DNA from: Methanobacteriota archaeon
GTDB taxonomy: Archaea; Thermoplasmatota; Poseidoniia; Poseidoniales; Poseidoniaceae
Direction: 5' to 3'
DNA length: 44,887 nucleotides
Assembly (NCBI GenBank): GCA_002720275.1
Contig: PBHR01000039.1
Span: 1-44,887, forward strand
Below the pieces are notes generated by a model. It saw only the letters and a list, made by a program, of their open reading frames with translations, searched no databases and was not told where the DNA came from. Shown here one piece after another: positions 18,375-26,421 of the stretch. Both the position numbers and the translations under genes were made by a program. How positions within the stretch are numbered: the first letter of the stretch is position 1; every line of letters begins with the position of its first letter.

Positions 18375-18454
18375 ATATACCCGTCAATCAACATATTGTT
18401 AACTCTCCGCGCGCTTTATTGATATGTGAGTGCTTTCAGGGAGTGTTTGAGAAT

Positions 18455-18904
18455 ATGGAACCATTTAGCACAGAACCTGTAGTATTAATTGAAGAAGTGT
18501 TTCCACAAGACACTAATTCTTATGGCACACTTTTTGGCGGAAGACTGATGTCCTTAATGGATAAAGCAGCTGGAATTGTATGTTCAAAATTTGCCCATCG
18601 TGAATTTGTAACAATATCAATAGATACCCTCAAATTTTTGCATCCAGCACATCAAGGAGATTTAATAGAAATAACTGCAAAAATAGTCTTTACTTCAACC
18701 CACTCTGCCGCTTGCAGAGTAATTGCAAAAAGAATTAGTAAATCTGATTGGAAAGGAGATATAATATGCACAGGATTTTTCTTCATGGTAGCAATTGATA
18801 ACCAAATGAGGCCTATCCCCATTCCTCAATTTAAGCCTCAAAACAAAGAAGAAGAAAATCTTTGGAACGAAGCTAAAACAATTCGTGAAGAAATGATAAA
18901 ATAA
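18455..18904 (+). CDS. Hotdog-fold acyl-CoA thioesterase (YciA/BFIT-like)
   Basis: About 149 residues beginning MEPFSTEPV. It carries the hallmark NSYGTLFGGRLMSLMDKAAG helix segment of the acyl-CoA thioesterase hotdog family, followed by FVTISIDTLKFLHPAHQGDLIEI and a five-strand sheet pattern. The family hydrolyses acyl-CoA to free acid and CoA, in the cytoplasm. The open frame extends 36 codons further upstream, but that part overlaps the promoter region of the divergent gene and has no family similarity, so I use the ATG at 18455. It is divergent from the synthase run and may release or proofread its products, although the synthase has no thioesterase of its own and no direct link is shown. 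Confidence 0.85.
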   Translation: MEPFSTEPVVLIEEVFPQDTNSYGTLFGGRLMSLMDKAAGIVCSKFAHREFVTISIDTLKFLHPAHQGDLIEITAKIVFTSTHSAACRVIAKRISKSDWKGDIICTGFFFMVAIDNQMRPIPIPQFKPQNKEEENLWNEAKTIREEMIK

Positions 18905-18913
18905 TTTTTATTA

Positions 18914-19225
18914 TTATCTTTTATCTTTAGGAACTGCTGGTCTATCTAAGAATAATGGCTCTCCTTCTACCCAACCTGGACAGTTCTCTTCAACCCAATC
19001 TCTAGTTGCCCATTCGCATATATCATATCCACCTGAAAGTATACCGGATCTTTTTATGTATCCTACTTTAACAATGTCCTTGTCTTTGGAAAGAACGTTC
19101 CCTAACTGTTGGGATGTTGTTCCATGCCTCATTGTGCTATTTATATGCTCAAGAATTTCTGCTGTATTTCTTGGGCGGTCTCCTAAATATTTCTTTATTT
19201 TCTCTCTAATTCTTACTGTTTTCAT
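18914..19225 (-). CDS. Small winged-helix DNA-binding protein
   Basis: 103 residues. The N-terminal two thirds read as a winged helix: KIKKYLGDRPRNTAEILEHI (helices 1-2), HGTTSQQLGNVLSKDKDIVK (recognition helix), then the wing VGYIKRSGILSGGYDICEW. The C-terminus is Trp-rich and acidic (WVEENCPGWVEG) and ends PAVPKDKR. Similar small archaeal proteins occur widely, including in marine lineages, and are presumed transcription regulators. The gene is convergent with the thioesterase gene and divergent from the 867-residue gene, across a gap holding GTAAC repeats that it might bind. Confidence 0.75.
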   Translation of the reverse strand: MKTVRIREKIKKYLGDRPRNTAEILEHINSTMRHGTTSQQLGNVLSKDKDIVKVGYIKRSGILSGGYDICEWATRDWVEENCPGWVEGEPLFLDRPAVPKDKR

Positions 19226-19487
19226 TCTTAGTCACATCCATTCAATGCCGTATTGAGTCATCGGATATTAGAAAGGATAAGAGATTCTCATATAACTGTT
19301 GTCTTTAATTCGGTAACTTTGTTACACTAAAATGATAAAACCCTCCCTAATTTTTACATAAAAAAAAATTATTTGGAATATAATTGTATTCTCCAGTAGA
19401 AATTTGTAACATTATGTAACTATTTCTTTATTTTTATAACAATAATTTAATTAGTAATGTTTGACTTGGTTTAATTGGTGACAATAC
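19226..19487. promoter_or_regulatory. 262-bp divergent regulatory gap with four GTAAC half-sites
   Basis: AT-rich noncoding DNA between two divergent genes that both encode winged-helix domains. A perfect inverted repeat GTAAC-TTT-GTTAC lies at 19312-19324, and two direct copies of TGTAAC at 19405-19410 and 19415-19420 are exactly 10 bp apart, one DNA turn. The arrangement suggests an operator. AT-rich TATA-like stretches occur around 19370-19390 and 19430-19450. The GGTGA at 19477-19481 is the ribosome-binding site of the plus-strand gene. Confidence 0.5.
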
Positions 19488-22091
19488 TTGCCAACTAAAA
19501 TTAGAAGTGGATATCAAAGAAGAGTTCTGGATTGGTTGGTAGATGGCGGGGGGAAAATTAGCGAAGCCGCCAAAGACCTAAAATTAAGATTGCCGCACGC
19601 ATCCGCTACATTCAAAAAAATGCGCACTGAAGGGCTAATTGCTGTCGATCAAAGTGAACATCAAAAGGGTTCAATACAAAGATTAACCAATGAAGGTTGG
19701 AACCGATTAGAGCTTGATGAACTTGCCAGACTTTCCGACATAAATTTGAATAAAATACCAACAAATGCTGAAGGATGCTTGATTGCAAGAGATGGTCCAA
19801 TGATTCTATTAGGTTACTTAAAAAAACCCTCAAAGGAGGGTTTTATACTGCCATCAACCCCTCACATAATAGGGAATTTTGATGCGGAAGTCTCCACAAG
19901 AAATAAAGGGGTAGAGGGAGAATGGGCATGGGCTATTTCAAGAGAATTTGAAGGCAGATGGTTTTCAATCCCAAAACTTGAAAGAATTGAAGAGCCCGAA
20001 CGCATGACTCAAGAGGGCATTACAGATTGGAATCAAAAAGAAGATGCGATTTGTATAATCAGAGCAAGACTATTGGAACCAGAAAAAAATTTTTCATTGC
20101 CTGTAGGTTCTTGGATTCCAAAAATTCCGCCTGATGCTATGCCAAAATTACCCACATTATTGGATGAAGATTATAGTTGGACCTTAGCCACATTTCATGA
20201 CGATAAACATAAAATTAAACCCCAACAACCCATTATTGCAGAAATAGAACGAAGATTGGGCATAAACTTACTTCTCGAAGCTGCGGCATGTGATGGAATT
20301 ATCTTGGGGGAAACAGGATTACTTTCGAGAGAAGTAAATTCATTTCCAATAAAAATTTTACAATATTGGATAAAGACAATTCATCCGAAATTGACTGAGA
20401 AAAGCCAAAAAGAAAGATTTGAATTCCTTTTAGAGGAATTAGGCATTACAAATCGTTCGAGAAGAAAACGTAGGACCTCTGGAGAACAAGCAACATGGAG
20501 CAAATTCAAATTAGATTGGAGTAATTCCAAATGGGTTGAAAATACAACATCTAATGATTTGTTTTTTGATAATTCTCAAATAAGAAAAAATGCATTAATG
20601 TCAATAATTGAATGGGCCATGAATGATTCTAAGGGAGTTCCTCTTTCAATACAATGGCCTAGAAACATTAAACTTTCAGCAATTGATTCTAATACAATCC
20701 TTAGATACCCTGCATTAAGAATAATAATTATAGAAAAATGGGAAGGAACTAACCCCAATCTAATTTTAAGAGAAACAAAACAATCCAATTTACCTTTAAT
20801 GAATTTACACCTTGGAAGAGGAGTGGTCTTGCCGATTAGTGTAGAAATCTCTGCTATTCAAAAAGAAAAAACCATCATAGAAGAAAATTATGCGATCCCC
20901 CCTATATTAATGAAATTAATTAATAAATCACAAATTGAAACAAATATAAAGAATTCGAATCTAATCATTGAATGTTGTAAACAATATCCCAAAGGCAATG
21001 AATTTGAAGCAAATAAATTAGAATCAGAACATCCATTAGAATCTTGGATAATTACTCCTTCAAATCTGAGATGGTTACGTTGGCAACGAATATCAAAAAG
21101 ATTGGATCCCCATTGGGTAGAATTATTGCCTCCTGAATTAATTCCAATAGATTTTATTGGAGAAATTGCATTAAATGCACCAAATAAATGGAAGTTGAAA
21201 TCAAGAAAAATGCTAATTTCGAAATTACAAAATAATCCTGATTCTTCACTAACATATAGGAAAATTTTACTAAAAGGTTCTGAAGAAGAAAAGGCTTGGT
21301 GGTTTTCTTGTTTAATTTCATCAGCACCATGGTTAGCACCCTCCATTAGAATAAATTTAATCAAAGTCGGATTAACCCCTTGGATAAATCTAAACCAAAG
21401 ACTATCATTGGGAGATTTTAACGATGTTTTAAACATACTCAATTGGATGCAAAATTTAAATGAAATTGATGGGAACTGGGCTAAATTACTATCAAACAAG
21501 GAAACTAATGAAGAGGACTCCGAAATAAAAACATGGATTACATTAATATCAAAATTAAATCAGAACACCAATTTGACTTTTGATGATATTTCTAAAATTA
21601 TTTCAAAAACAGATATTGAATGGTGGGCGCCATTAGCTGAAGAATTGCTAAGAATTTGTATTGAGAGTTCGAAGGGGAGGGCTTGGTTAGAATCTGAAAA
21701 TATCTCGTGGTCAGCTGCAATCTTAAGGACCCCTGGTGAAATTCACCAAATACCAGGTTATGGAGAAATAAAACACCCAGGGTGCAATAATGACTTGTTT
21801 GAATTATTATTGCAAACTTTAAGCAAAATGGATTTAACAAAAGATTCAGCGGGAATACAACAATTATTGGATCTTAAATATTCCTTAGAGTTCATTAGAA
21901 AAGGTATTTTACCAACCATTGGGAAATGTCATAAGCACATTGGTTGGTTAGCTCAACCAATAAAATTATGGCCAGATACAAATTTACTAATAGATTTTAA
22001 TGGTGATGAAAACGTTTCAAAAAGAATTCTAAGTAGAAAAACAGGGTTCCATACGAATTTGGAAAAATCACTTCAATCAAAAATTTCTTGA
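19488..22091 (+). CDS. Large protein of unknown function with N-terminal winged-helix domain
   Basis: 867 residues. Residues 5-70 form a winged-helix domain (YQRRVLDWLVDGGGKISEAA, then LPHASATFKKMRTEGLI and a wing), of the MarR-like type. The remaining 800 residues are not recognised. They are rich in Trp, Ile and Lys, have helical stretches such as WWFSCLISSAPWL and WINLNQRLSLGDFNDVLNIL that look like helical repeats, no membrane segments, and no nucleotide-binding motif that I can see. TTG is chosen as start because GGTGA lies six bases upstream and the winged helix begins at once. It may be a lineage-specific regulator that acts on the adjacent GTAAC sites (inference). It is followed 27 bp later by the SRP RNA. 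Confidence 0.85.
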   Translation: MPTKIRSGYQRRVLDWLVDGGGKISEAAKDLKLRLPHASATFKKMRTEGLIAVDQSEHQKGSIQRLTNEGWNRLELDELARLSDINLNKIPTNAEGCLIARDGPMILLGYLKKPSKEGFILPSTPHIIGNFDAEVSTRNKGVEGEWAWAISREFEGRWFSIPKLERIEEPERMTQEGITDWNQKEDAICIIRARLLEPEKNFSLPVGSWIPKIPPDAMPKLPTLLDEDYSWTLATFHDDKHKIKPQQPIIAEIERRLGINLLLEAAACDGIILGETGLLSREVNSFPIKILQYWIKTIHPKLTEKSQKERFEFLLEELGITNRSRRKRRTSGEQATWSKFKLDWSNSKWVENTTSNDLFFDNSQIRKNALMSIIEWAMNDSKGVPLSIQWPRNIKLSAIDSNTILRYPALRIIIIEKWEGTNPNLILRETKQSNLPLMNLHLGRGVVLPISVEISAIQKEKTIIEENYAIPPILMKLINKSQIETNIKNSNLIIECCKQYPKGNEFEANKLESEHPLESWIITPSNLRWLRWQRISKRLDPHWVELLPPELIPIDFIGEIALNAPNKWKLKSRKMLISKLQNNPDSSLTYRKILLKGSEEEKAWWFSCLISSAPWLAPSIRINLIKVGLTPWINLNQRLSLGDFNDVLNILNWMQNLNEIDGNWAKLLSNKETNEEDSEIKTWITLISKLNQNTNLTFDDISKIISKTDIEWWAPLAEELLRICIESSKGRAWLESENISWSAAILRTPGEIHQIPGYGEIKHPGCNNDLFELLLQTLSKMDLTKDSAGIQQLLDLKYSLEFIRKGILPTIGKCHKHIGWLAQPIKLWPDTNLLIDFNGDENVSKRILSRKTGFHTNLEKSLQSKIS

Positions 22092-22117
22092 CAAAGACTT
22101 CAAATGCTACTACTTTT

Positions 22118-22425
22118 ACAGAGTTTTACCACACTGCAACATCGCATGGATTTCTGCCCCTCGCCGGATGGAAATATGATATGTCGATACCAAGTTGTGG
22201 TACGTCTGTATCGAAGAACATGGTGATCTTTTGAAATGATCCTTGTTGCAAAAACAGACAATAGTGGCTACGAATGGGTCCCCGCCGGACTTTAGAATGA
22301 TGGTTGGACAACCCCGTAGTCCTCAATGCCCTGGTGAATGGGTCAGGCCCCGGAGGAAACTATGAAGCAGGCCGTTAGTCATCAGGGCCCCAAATTTGCT
22401 ACTATTTATCCAAAAACTCAAGTGT
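22118..22425 (+). ncRNA. Signal recognition particle RNA (7S RNA), archaeal type
   Basis: A GC-rich island of about 300 nt without a credible ORF. Hand folding gives an SRP S domain in the right order. Helix 5: ATAGTGG 22261-22267 with CTACTAT 22399-22405, CGAAT 22271-22275 with ATTTG 22394-22398, GGGTCC 22276-22281 with GGGCCC 22385-22390. Helix 6: GGACT 22287-22291 with AGTCC 22318-22322, capped by GGTT/AACC. Helix 8: TGGTGA 22332-22337 with TCATCA 22379-22384 and ATGG/CCGT. The universally conserved helix 8 motifs GTCAGG (22342-22347) and AAGCAG (22365-22370) face each other. A terminal stem GAGTTTT 22121-22127 with AAAACTC 22413-22419 sets approximate ends. The Alu domain is not resolved by eye. 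It scaffolds SRP54 and SRP19 for membrane targeting. Confidence 0.78.
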
Positions 22426-22434
22426 AACTCCAAT

Positions 22435-23493
22435 ATGAGTAGTTCAATGGCAAGGCCGTTTAAGAGAGGTTTGCTTGGAGGAACTTTTGACCATTTTCAT
22501 AAAGGTCATGAGAAATTAATCCTAAATGCCCTTGATAAATGTGATTTTCTAGAAATTTGGATTACTTCAGACAAAATTGCATCTAAAAAAAGTGGTGGTG
22601 TTCAATCATTTGAAGAACGTAATTCTTTCTTAAATGAGTGGATAAAAATAAAAAGTGAATCAGAAGAATTAATGCATGCTGGAAAAGTGAGAATCTTAAC
22701 AAAAAAACTAGAAGACTCTGTAGGACCTGCAGAATGGAGAACTGATTGTGATGCAATAATTTGCACCATAGAAACATTTCCTGCTTGTGAAAAAATCAAT
22801 TCTACTAGAATTAACTCGAATTTACATCCATTAAATATAATTAAAATCGAACATTTAATCACTGAAGAGGGAACAATTCTATCTAGCAGTTTAATTAGAA
22901 AGGGCACATACACCAGAGATGGGAAAAAATGGATTAATGAATCACAAGTTTCTAAAAATTTACAAATGCCAAAGGCAATTGAAAATACACTTAAGAAACC
23001 ATTTGGAACCTTGTTTAAAGGACCCGAAGAAGATACATCAATTGCTGTCTCAAAATTAAAAAAAGATTTTGATTTAGAAAGTCATTGTGGAAAAATTGTA
23101 GCTGTTGGAGATGTTTGTGTTTCAGCATTAAGAGACTGTGAAATAATTCCCGATATTGCTGTAATTGATGGGAGAACAAAAAGACAAGATTTACCTGAGG
23201 ATTTAATTCCAAAAATTCAAGGATATGATGAAATAATTAGTTGTAAAAACCCAGCCGGACAAATTACTTCAGAATTTAGTAATTGCTTAATTTCTGCTGC
23301 AAAATCAGAACATAAAGTTATGATTAAAGTCGATGGAGAAGAAGATCTAGCACCGATTATTTTACACCTTTATTTGCCATTAAACGCTTACGTAATTTAC
23401 GGACAACCCAACGAGGGAATTGTAGTTTGTATTTCTGATGAAAAAGTTAAATTAAGATGTAAATCAAGATTTGAAAGTTTTATTTCAAATTAA
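22435..23493 (+). CDS. Bifunctional phosphopantetheine adenylyltransferase / GTP-dependent dephospho-CoA kinase
   Basis: Fusion of the last two steps of coenzyme A synthesis. The N-terminal half (about residues 1-160) is an archaeal nucleotidyltransferase with LLGGTFDHFHKGH (the HxGH-type motif) and the ISxSLIRKG signature. The C-terminal half (about 205-350) is a DUF359 protein, the family shown in Thermococcus to be GTP-dependent dephospho-CoA kinase, with VAVGDVC, DGRTKR, NPAGQI, KVDGEEDLA and YGQPNEGIV. Two ATGs compete (22435 and 22447); both precede the first strand and no clear ribosome-binding site decides. The start lies only about 10 bases past the SRP RNA terminal stem. The gene ends 4 bases inside the convergent membrane-protein gene. 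It supplies CoA, the donor for the PPTase and all acyl-CoA enzymes in the window. Confidence 0.92.
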   Translation: MSSSMARPFKRGLLGGTFDHFHKGHEKLILNALDKCDFLEIWITSDKIASKKSGGVQSFEERNSFLNEWIKIKSESEELMHAGKVRILTKKLEDSVGPAEWRTDCDAIICTIETFPACEKINSTRINSNLHPLNIIKIEHLITEEGTILSSSLIRKGTYTRDGKKWINESQVSKNLQMPKAIENTLKKPFGTLFKGPEEDTSIAVSKLKKDFDLESHCGKIVAVGDVCVSALRDCEIIPDIAVIDGRTKRQDLPEDLIPKIQGYDEIISCKNPAGQITSEFSNCLISAAKSEHKVMIKVDGEEDLAPIILHLYLPLNAYVIYGQPNEGIVVCISDEKVKLRCKSRFESFISN

Positions 23494-24047
23494 TTTTCAT
23501 TTGCCTCTGATGCTTGAGCATCTGCCAATTTCCCAAATGCCCAACCAAATGCCACAAAGGGGGCTGCAACAGCATAAACACCTGCATCCACCCAACCGCT
23601 ATTCAAAATCCCCCAAGTAACATAAAAAGAAACTCCAATCAAAATACACCATAAAGAAATCGTCTTCCTAACTCCTCCTGGATTAGAAAGATCAATCAAA
23701 GCAGGCCAAAAATCTGATTTAATGCCCATCAACCAACCTTTAATGCCTCCATCAACATTTGATGATATGCCCCTTATTGCTAAAACATTAACAATAACGC
23801 AAAGAATAATAAAAATTCCATCACTATATGGTCTAAAATCGGGGTTTGTTGTTTGATAATCTCCACCAATCAAACCGATTGAAAGTAAACTCGACCATAC
23901 AACCTTATCCCCAGTGGGTGTAGCCATCTTTAATAAATTAAGCAACCACAATAAAATTCCCCAAATTGAAATTATAAATAACCAACCTGAAATTCTTTTA
24001 CTAGGTACCAAAAAACCGATTGTTCCTTCGTCCGCTACTTCACTCAT
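23490..24047 (-). CDS. Small integral membrane protein of unknown function
   Basis: About 185 residues from the ATG at 24047 (a TTG at 24080 would add 11 residues). Hydrophobic helices are visible around ISGWLFIISIWGILLWLLNL, DGIFIILCVIVNVLAI, ISLWCILIGVSFYVTWGIL and VDAGVYAVAAPFVAFGWAFG, about four membrane spans in all. No family motif is recognised. It follows orc1/cdc6 on the same strand, separated by about 36 bases, so the two may share a transcript. The 3' end overlaps the CoA kinase gene by four bases in convergent orientation. Confidence 0.75.
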   Translation of the reverse strand: MSEVADEGTIGFLVPSKRISGWLFIISIWGILLWLLNLLKMATPTGDKVVWSSLLSIGLIGGDYQTTNPDFRPYSDGIFIILCVIVNVLAIRGISSNVDGGIKGWLMGIKSDFWPALIDLSNPGGVRKTISLWCILIGVSFYVTWGILNSGWVDAGVYAVAAPFVAFGWAFGKLADAQASEANEN

Positions 24048-24083
24048 TAAGCCCTGCGACTTAGCAACTTGGTTTAACAATTG

Positions 24084-25367
24084 TCAAAGTCTTGATTGTA
24101 ATCTAAATTTTCCTTGCACTACTGGAATCATGCCAGGATCCGCATTACGCATAATTTCTGACGCTTCAATTGTGACTGGAATACAACTATTAATTTCTTT
24201 ACTCCTTCCATATCTTCCACGACTTACTGTTTTAGCACTAATTAAACCTAACATGTCTAAATTTGAAATTAAATCTGTAACCCTTCTTTGTGTTAAAAAG
24301 TTAACACCTGCGAATCTACAAGATTGCTTGTATACTTCATAAACTTCACCAGTAGCAATATTATTCAAGCCGTTTTGCTCATTAATTAAGACTGAAAATA
24401 GAACTAATTTTTGTTGAAATGGCAACGTTGCAATCACTGGAGTGATTTGATCACATTCAATTTGGTTTTGGGCCATTCTTACATGCCTTTCACAAACCTT
24501 TGTTGAGCCTTCTTGATCTGCTTTTTCTGTTGAAACACGTAGCAAATCTAGTGCTTTACGGGCATCTCCATGCTCCTGTGCTGCTAAAGCAGAGCAAAGT
24601 TGAATCACTCCATTTTCTATAACTCCTTTTGAAATTCCAATTTCAGAACGTTTTCTTAAAATGTCCTCTAAGTGGCTGGCTTTGTAAGGAGTAAATACTA
24701 CATCCTCTTGACCAAGCCTACTTCGAACTCTAGGATCTAAATATTCAGTGAATGTCAAATCATTACTAATACCAATTACACAGCTTCTTGCATTATTTAA
24801 GTCTGCATTAAGATTAGTAAGATTGTAAAGCAGGTCGTCTCCTGATTTTTTAACTAAATGATCTATTTCATCCAGAACTATTACGTGAACTCCGCCCATT
24901 GCATCCATTCTTTTTACTAATTTTCCAAATACTCTATCTGTTGGCCAACCGGTGAAAGGTATCTTCTCCTCAAAATCTTCTATCAATGAATTCCCCAAAT
25001 GAGCAAGAACTCTGTACTGAGTATCTACGTTCCTACAATTTAGAATCAAGGGGTTTACAACCCGACCTAATTCATTTCCCTTAGCAATAAGTTGATCACA
25101 AATAAATCTGATAACAGCAGTCTTTCCTGCCCCAGTAACGCCATATAAAATCATATTAGATGGAATATGACCTTTCAAAGCTTCAACAAGGTTAAAACCA
25201 ATCGATTCTATCTCTGAATCCCTATGAGGCAATTCATTTGGAACGTGACTATGTCTAAGAAGTTCTTTATCAATAAATAATGAGGGTTCGTCAAGTGCTG
25301 AATCAAAAATATTTTTCGTCAAAAAACTTCCCCCATGACGTAATACATGTTTTTTCGGCTCCAACAC
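24084..25367 (-). CDS. Orc1/Cdc6 replication initiator (AAA+ ATPase)
   Basis: 427 residues. Walker A GVTGAGKT at 76-83, Walker B VIVLDEID with Asp166-Glu167, and sensor-like GISND follow the archaeal Orc1/Cdc6 pattern. The last third, with FQQKLVLFSVLINEQNGLNN and LTQRRVTDLISNLDMLGLIS, is the winged-helix DNA-binding domain. The protein binds origin repeats and recruits the MCM helicase. The start is GTG at 25367 or the next codon, TTG. Archaeal origins often lie beside this gene; the 150-bp gap upstream (25368-25517) is AT-rich but shows no clear origin-recognition-box repeats by eye. Confidence 0.94.
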   Translation of the reverse strand: MLEPKKHVLRHGGSFLTKNIFDSALDEPSLFIDKELLRHSHVPNELPHRDSEIESIGFNLVEALKGHIPSNMILYGVTGAGKTAVIRFICDQLIAKGNELGRVVNPLILNCRNVDTQYRVLAHLGNSLIEDFEEKIPFTGWPTDRVFGKLVKRMDAMGGVHVIVLDEIDHLVKKSGDDLLYNLTNLNADLNNARSCVIGISNDLTFTEYLDPRVRSRLGQEDVVFTPYKASHLEDILRKRSEIGISKGVIENGVIQLCSALAAQEHGDARKALDLLRVSTEKADQEGSTKVCERHVRMAQNQIECDQITPVIATLPFQQKLVLFSVLINEQNGLNNIATGEVYEVYKQSCRFAGVNFLTQRRVTDLISNLDMLGLISAKTVSRGRYGRSKEINSCIPVTIEASEIMRNADPGMIPVVQGKFRLQSRL

Positions 25368-25517
25368 AGGTGCGTGCTGGCAGAGCCTACTCCGAGGCCA
25401 TGTAATAAGCCTAACCGATGATAAAAATTTGAAGTCTGAATTGTTGTAGTAAATATGTTTAAAAAGCGTTTTGATTTTGATTTAAAAACTTATCTTAATT
25501 TTAGCAAAAAATAACAT

Positions 25518-26321
25518 TTACAAAACCTTTAATCTACCCTCAAACCACTCAAATTTTTGTTCATCGCGAACCTGTAATACATTATCTGGCAAGTGTGGTA
25601 AATCATTTGAAAGGTAAGGTTTTTTTCCACTATTAATATCATCTGCATAATGATGAGTAGCCAAAAACATAGTTTTAGGAAATTTATTTGCCAATTCAGA
25701 AAGTGTTTCAGGTCTAAAGTGAGTAGGGACCACAACATTGTCAGGTACACCCAACTCGATTACGACAATATCACATTCATTCACTCGAGATTCTATCGAT
25801 TCACAAGGCCCTGAATCTCCTGTATGCATTATTCTAAATCCACTTTTATGAGTGAGCACATAACCATGGGGATCTACAAACTCATCATGAATTACTTCAA
25901 ACCGTTCAAAAGTCCAATTTTCTACTCCTAAAACATCTCCAAAAGAATCTTCATTAATAATAACGTTATTTTTCATCCTATCTGTTAATGAACCAGGATA
26001 AGCTAATTCACATAAATTGTTTAATTTTTCTCTACCATTTGAAGGGCAATGTACATTTAAAATAACATTAGAGCCCCTATCTGAAATATATTTTTGATCT
26101 AAAATTAAAAAAGGGAAACCAAAAACATGATCTCCGTGCCAATGTGTAATCAGTATTGTCTTAATTTCGCTTGGAGTTAATTCCCTTCTACGTAAACTAG
26201 CAAGTACTGTTGGTGGTGAATCAATTAATATTTCTGATTCAATCAATAATAAGGAATGGTAACGGCCTTGAGGGAGAAATGCATTTCCAGTCCCGAGAAA
26301 TTCAAACCTGACCATGTTCAT
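25518..26321 (-). CDS. RNase Z-like metallo-beta-lactamase-fold hydrolase
   Basis: About 267 residues. The signature LITHWHGDHVFGFPFL gives the HxHxDH zinc motif, preceded by the FLGTGNAF strand typical of RNase Z/ElaC-type proteins and followed by IMHTGDSG (metal-bridging Asp) and FLATHHYADD (final His). Family members cut the 3' trailer from tRNA precursors; others in this branch are phosphodiesterases. The frame opens at a TTG (26333); ATGs at 26321 and 26315 are closer to the conserved strand and I use 26321. Divergent from the flavoreductase gene. Confidence 0.82.
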   Translation of the reverse strand: MNMVRFEFLGTGNAFLPQGRYHSLLLIESEILIDSPPTVLASLRRRELTPSEIKTILITHWHGDHVFGFPFLILDQKYISDRGSNVILNVHCPSNGREKLNNLCELAYPGSLTDRMKNNVIINEDSFGDVLGVENWTFERFEVIHDEFVDPHGYVLTHKSGFRIMHTGDSGPCESIESRVNECDIVVIELGVPDNVVVPTHFRPETLSELANKFPKTMFLATHHYADDINSGKKPYLSNDLPHLPDNVLQVRDEQKFEWFEGRLKVL

Positions 26322-26377
26322 GACAACAACCAATCACATATTGGTTTGACGGAAACTATTAATCAAATTAATACGGA

Positions 26378-26384
26378 TTATATA
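26378..26384 (+). promoter_or_regulatory. TATA box of the flavoreductase / biotin carboxylase / PfkB run
   Basis: TTATATA in the short divergent gap. Archaeal transcription normally starts about 26 bases downstream of the box centre, near 26407, so the ATG at 26392 would lie outside the message. This favours the ATG at 26422 for the flavoreductase. Confidence 0.5.
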
Positions 26385-26421
26385 CGGGTTAATGTTCGGC
26401 GGAATTATTGAAGTGGAAGTT

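Noticed and set aside
20888..21499. 203-codon minus-strand ORF inside the 867-residue gene
   Set aside because: Phe/Ser/Ile-rich antisense shadow without any family motif or ribosome-binding site.
22126..22326. 66-codon minus-strand ORF in the gap before the CoaD fusion
   Set aside because: The region folds as SRP RNA on the plus strand; the ORF has no recognisable protein character.
22118..22425. RNase P RNA as an explanation of the structured RNA (GGAGGAAA resembles its first conserved region)
   Set aside because: The motif lies near the 3' end rather than the 5' end, and the other conserved RNase P regions are not found, whereas helices 5, 6 and 8 of SRP RNA fit in order.
25368..25517. 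Replication origin next to orc1/cdc6
   Set aside because: The gap is AT-rich and well placed, but I see no repeated origin-recognition boxes or clear inverted pairs, so it is not listed as a feature.
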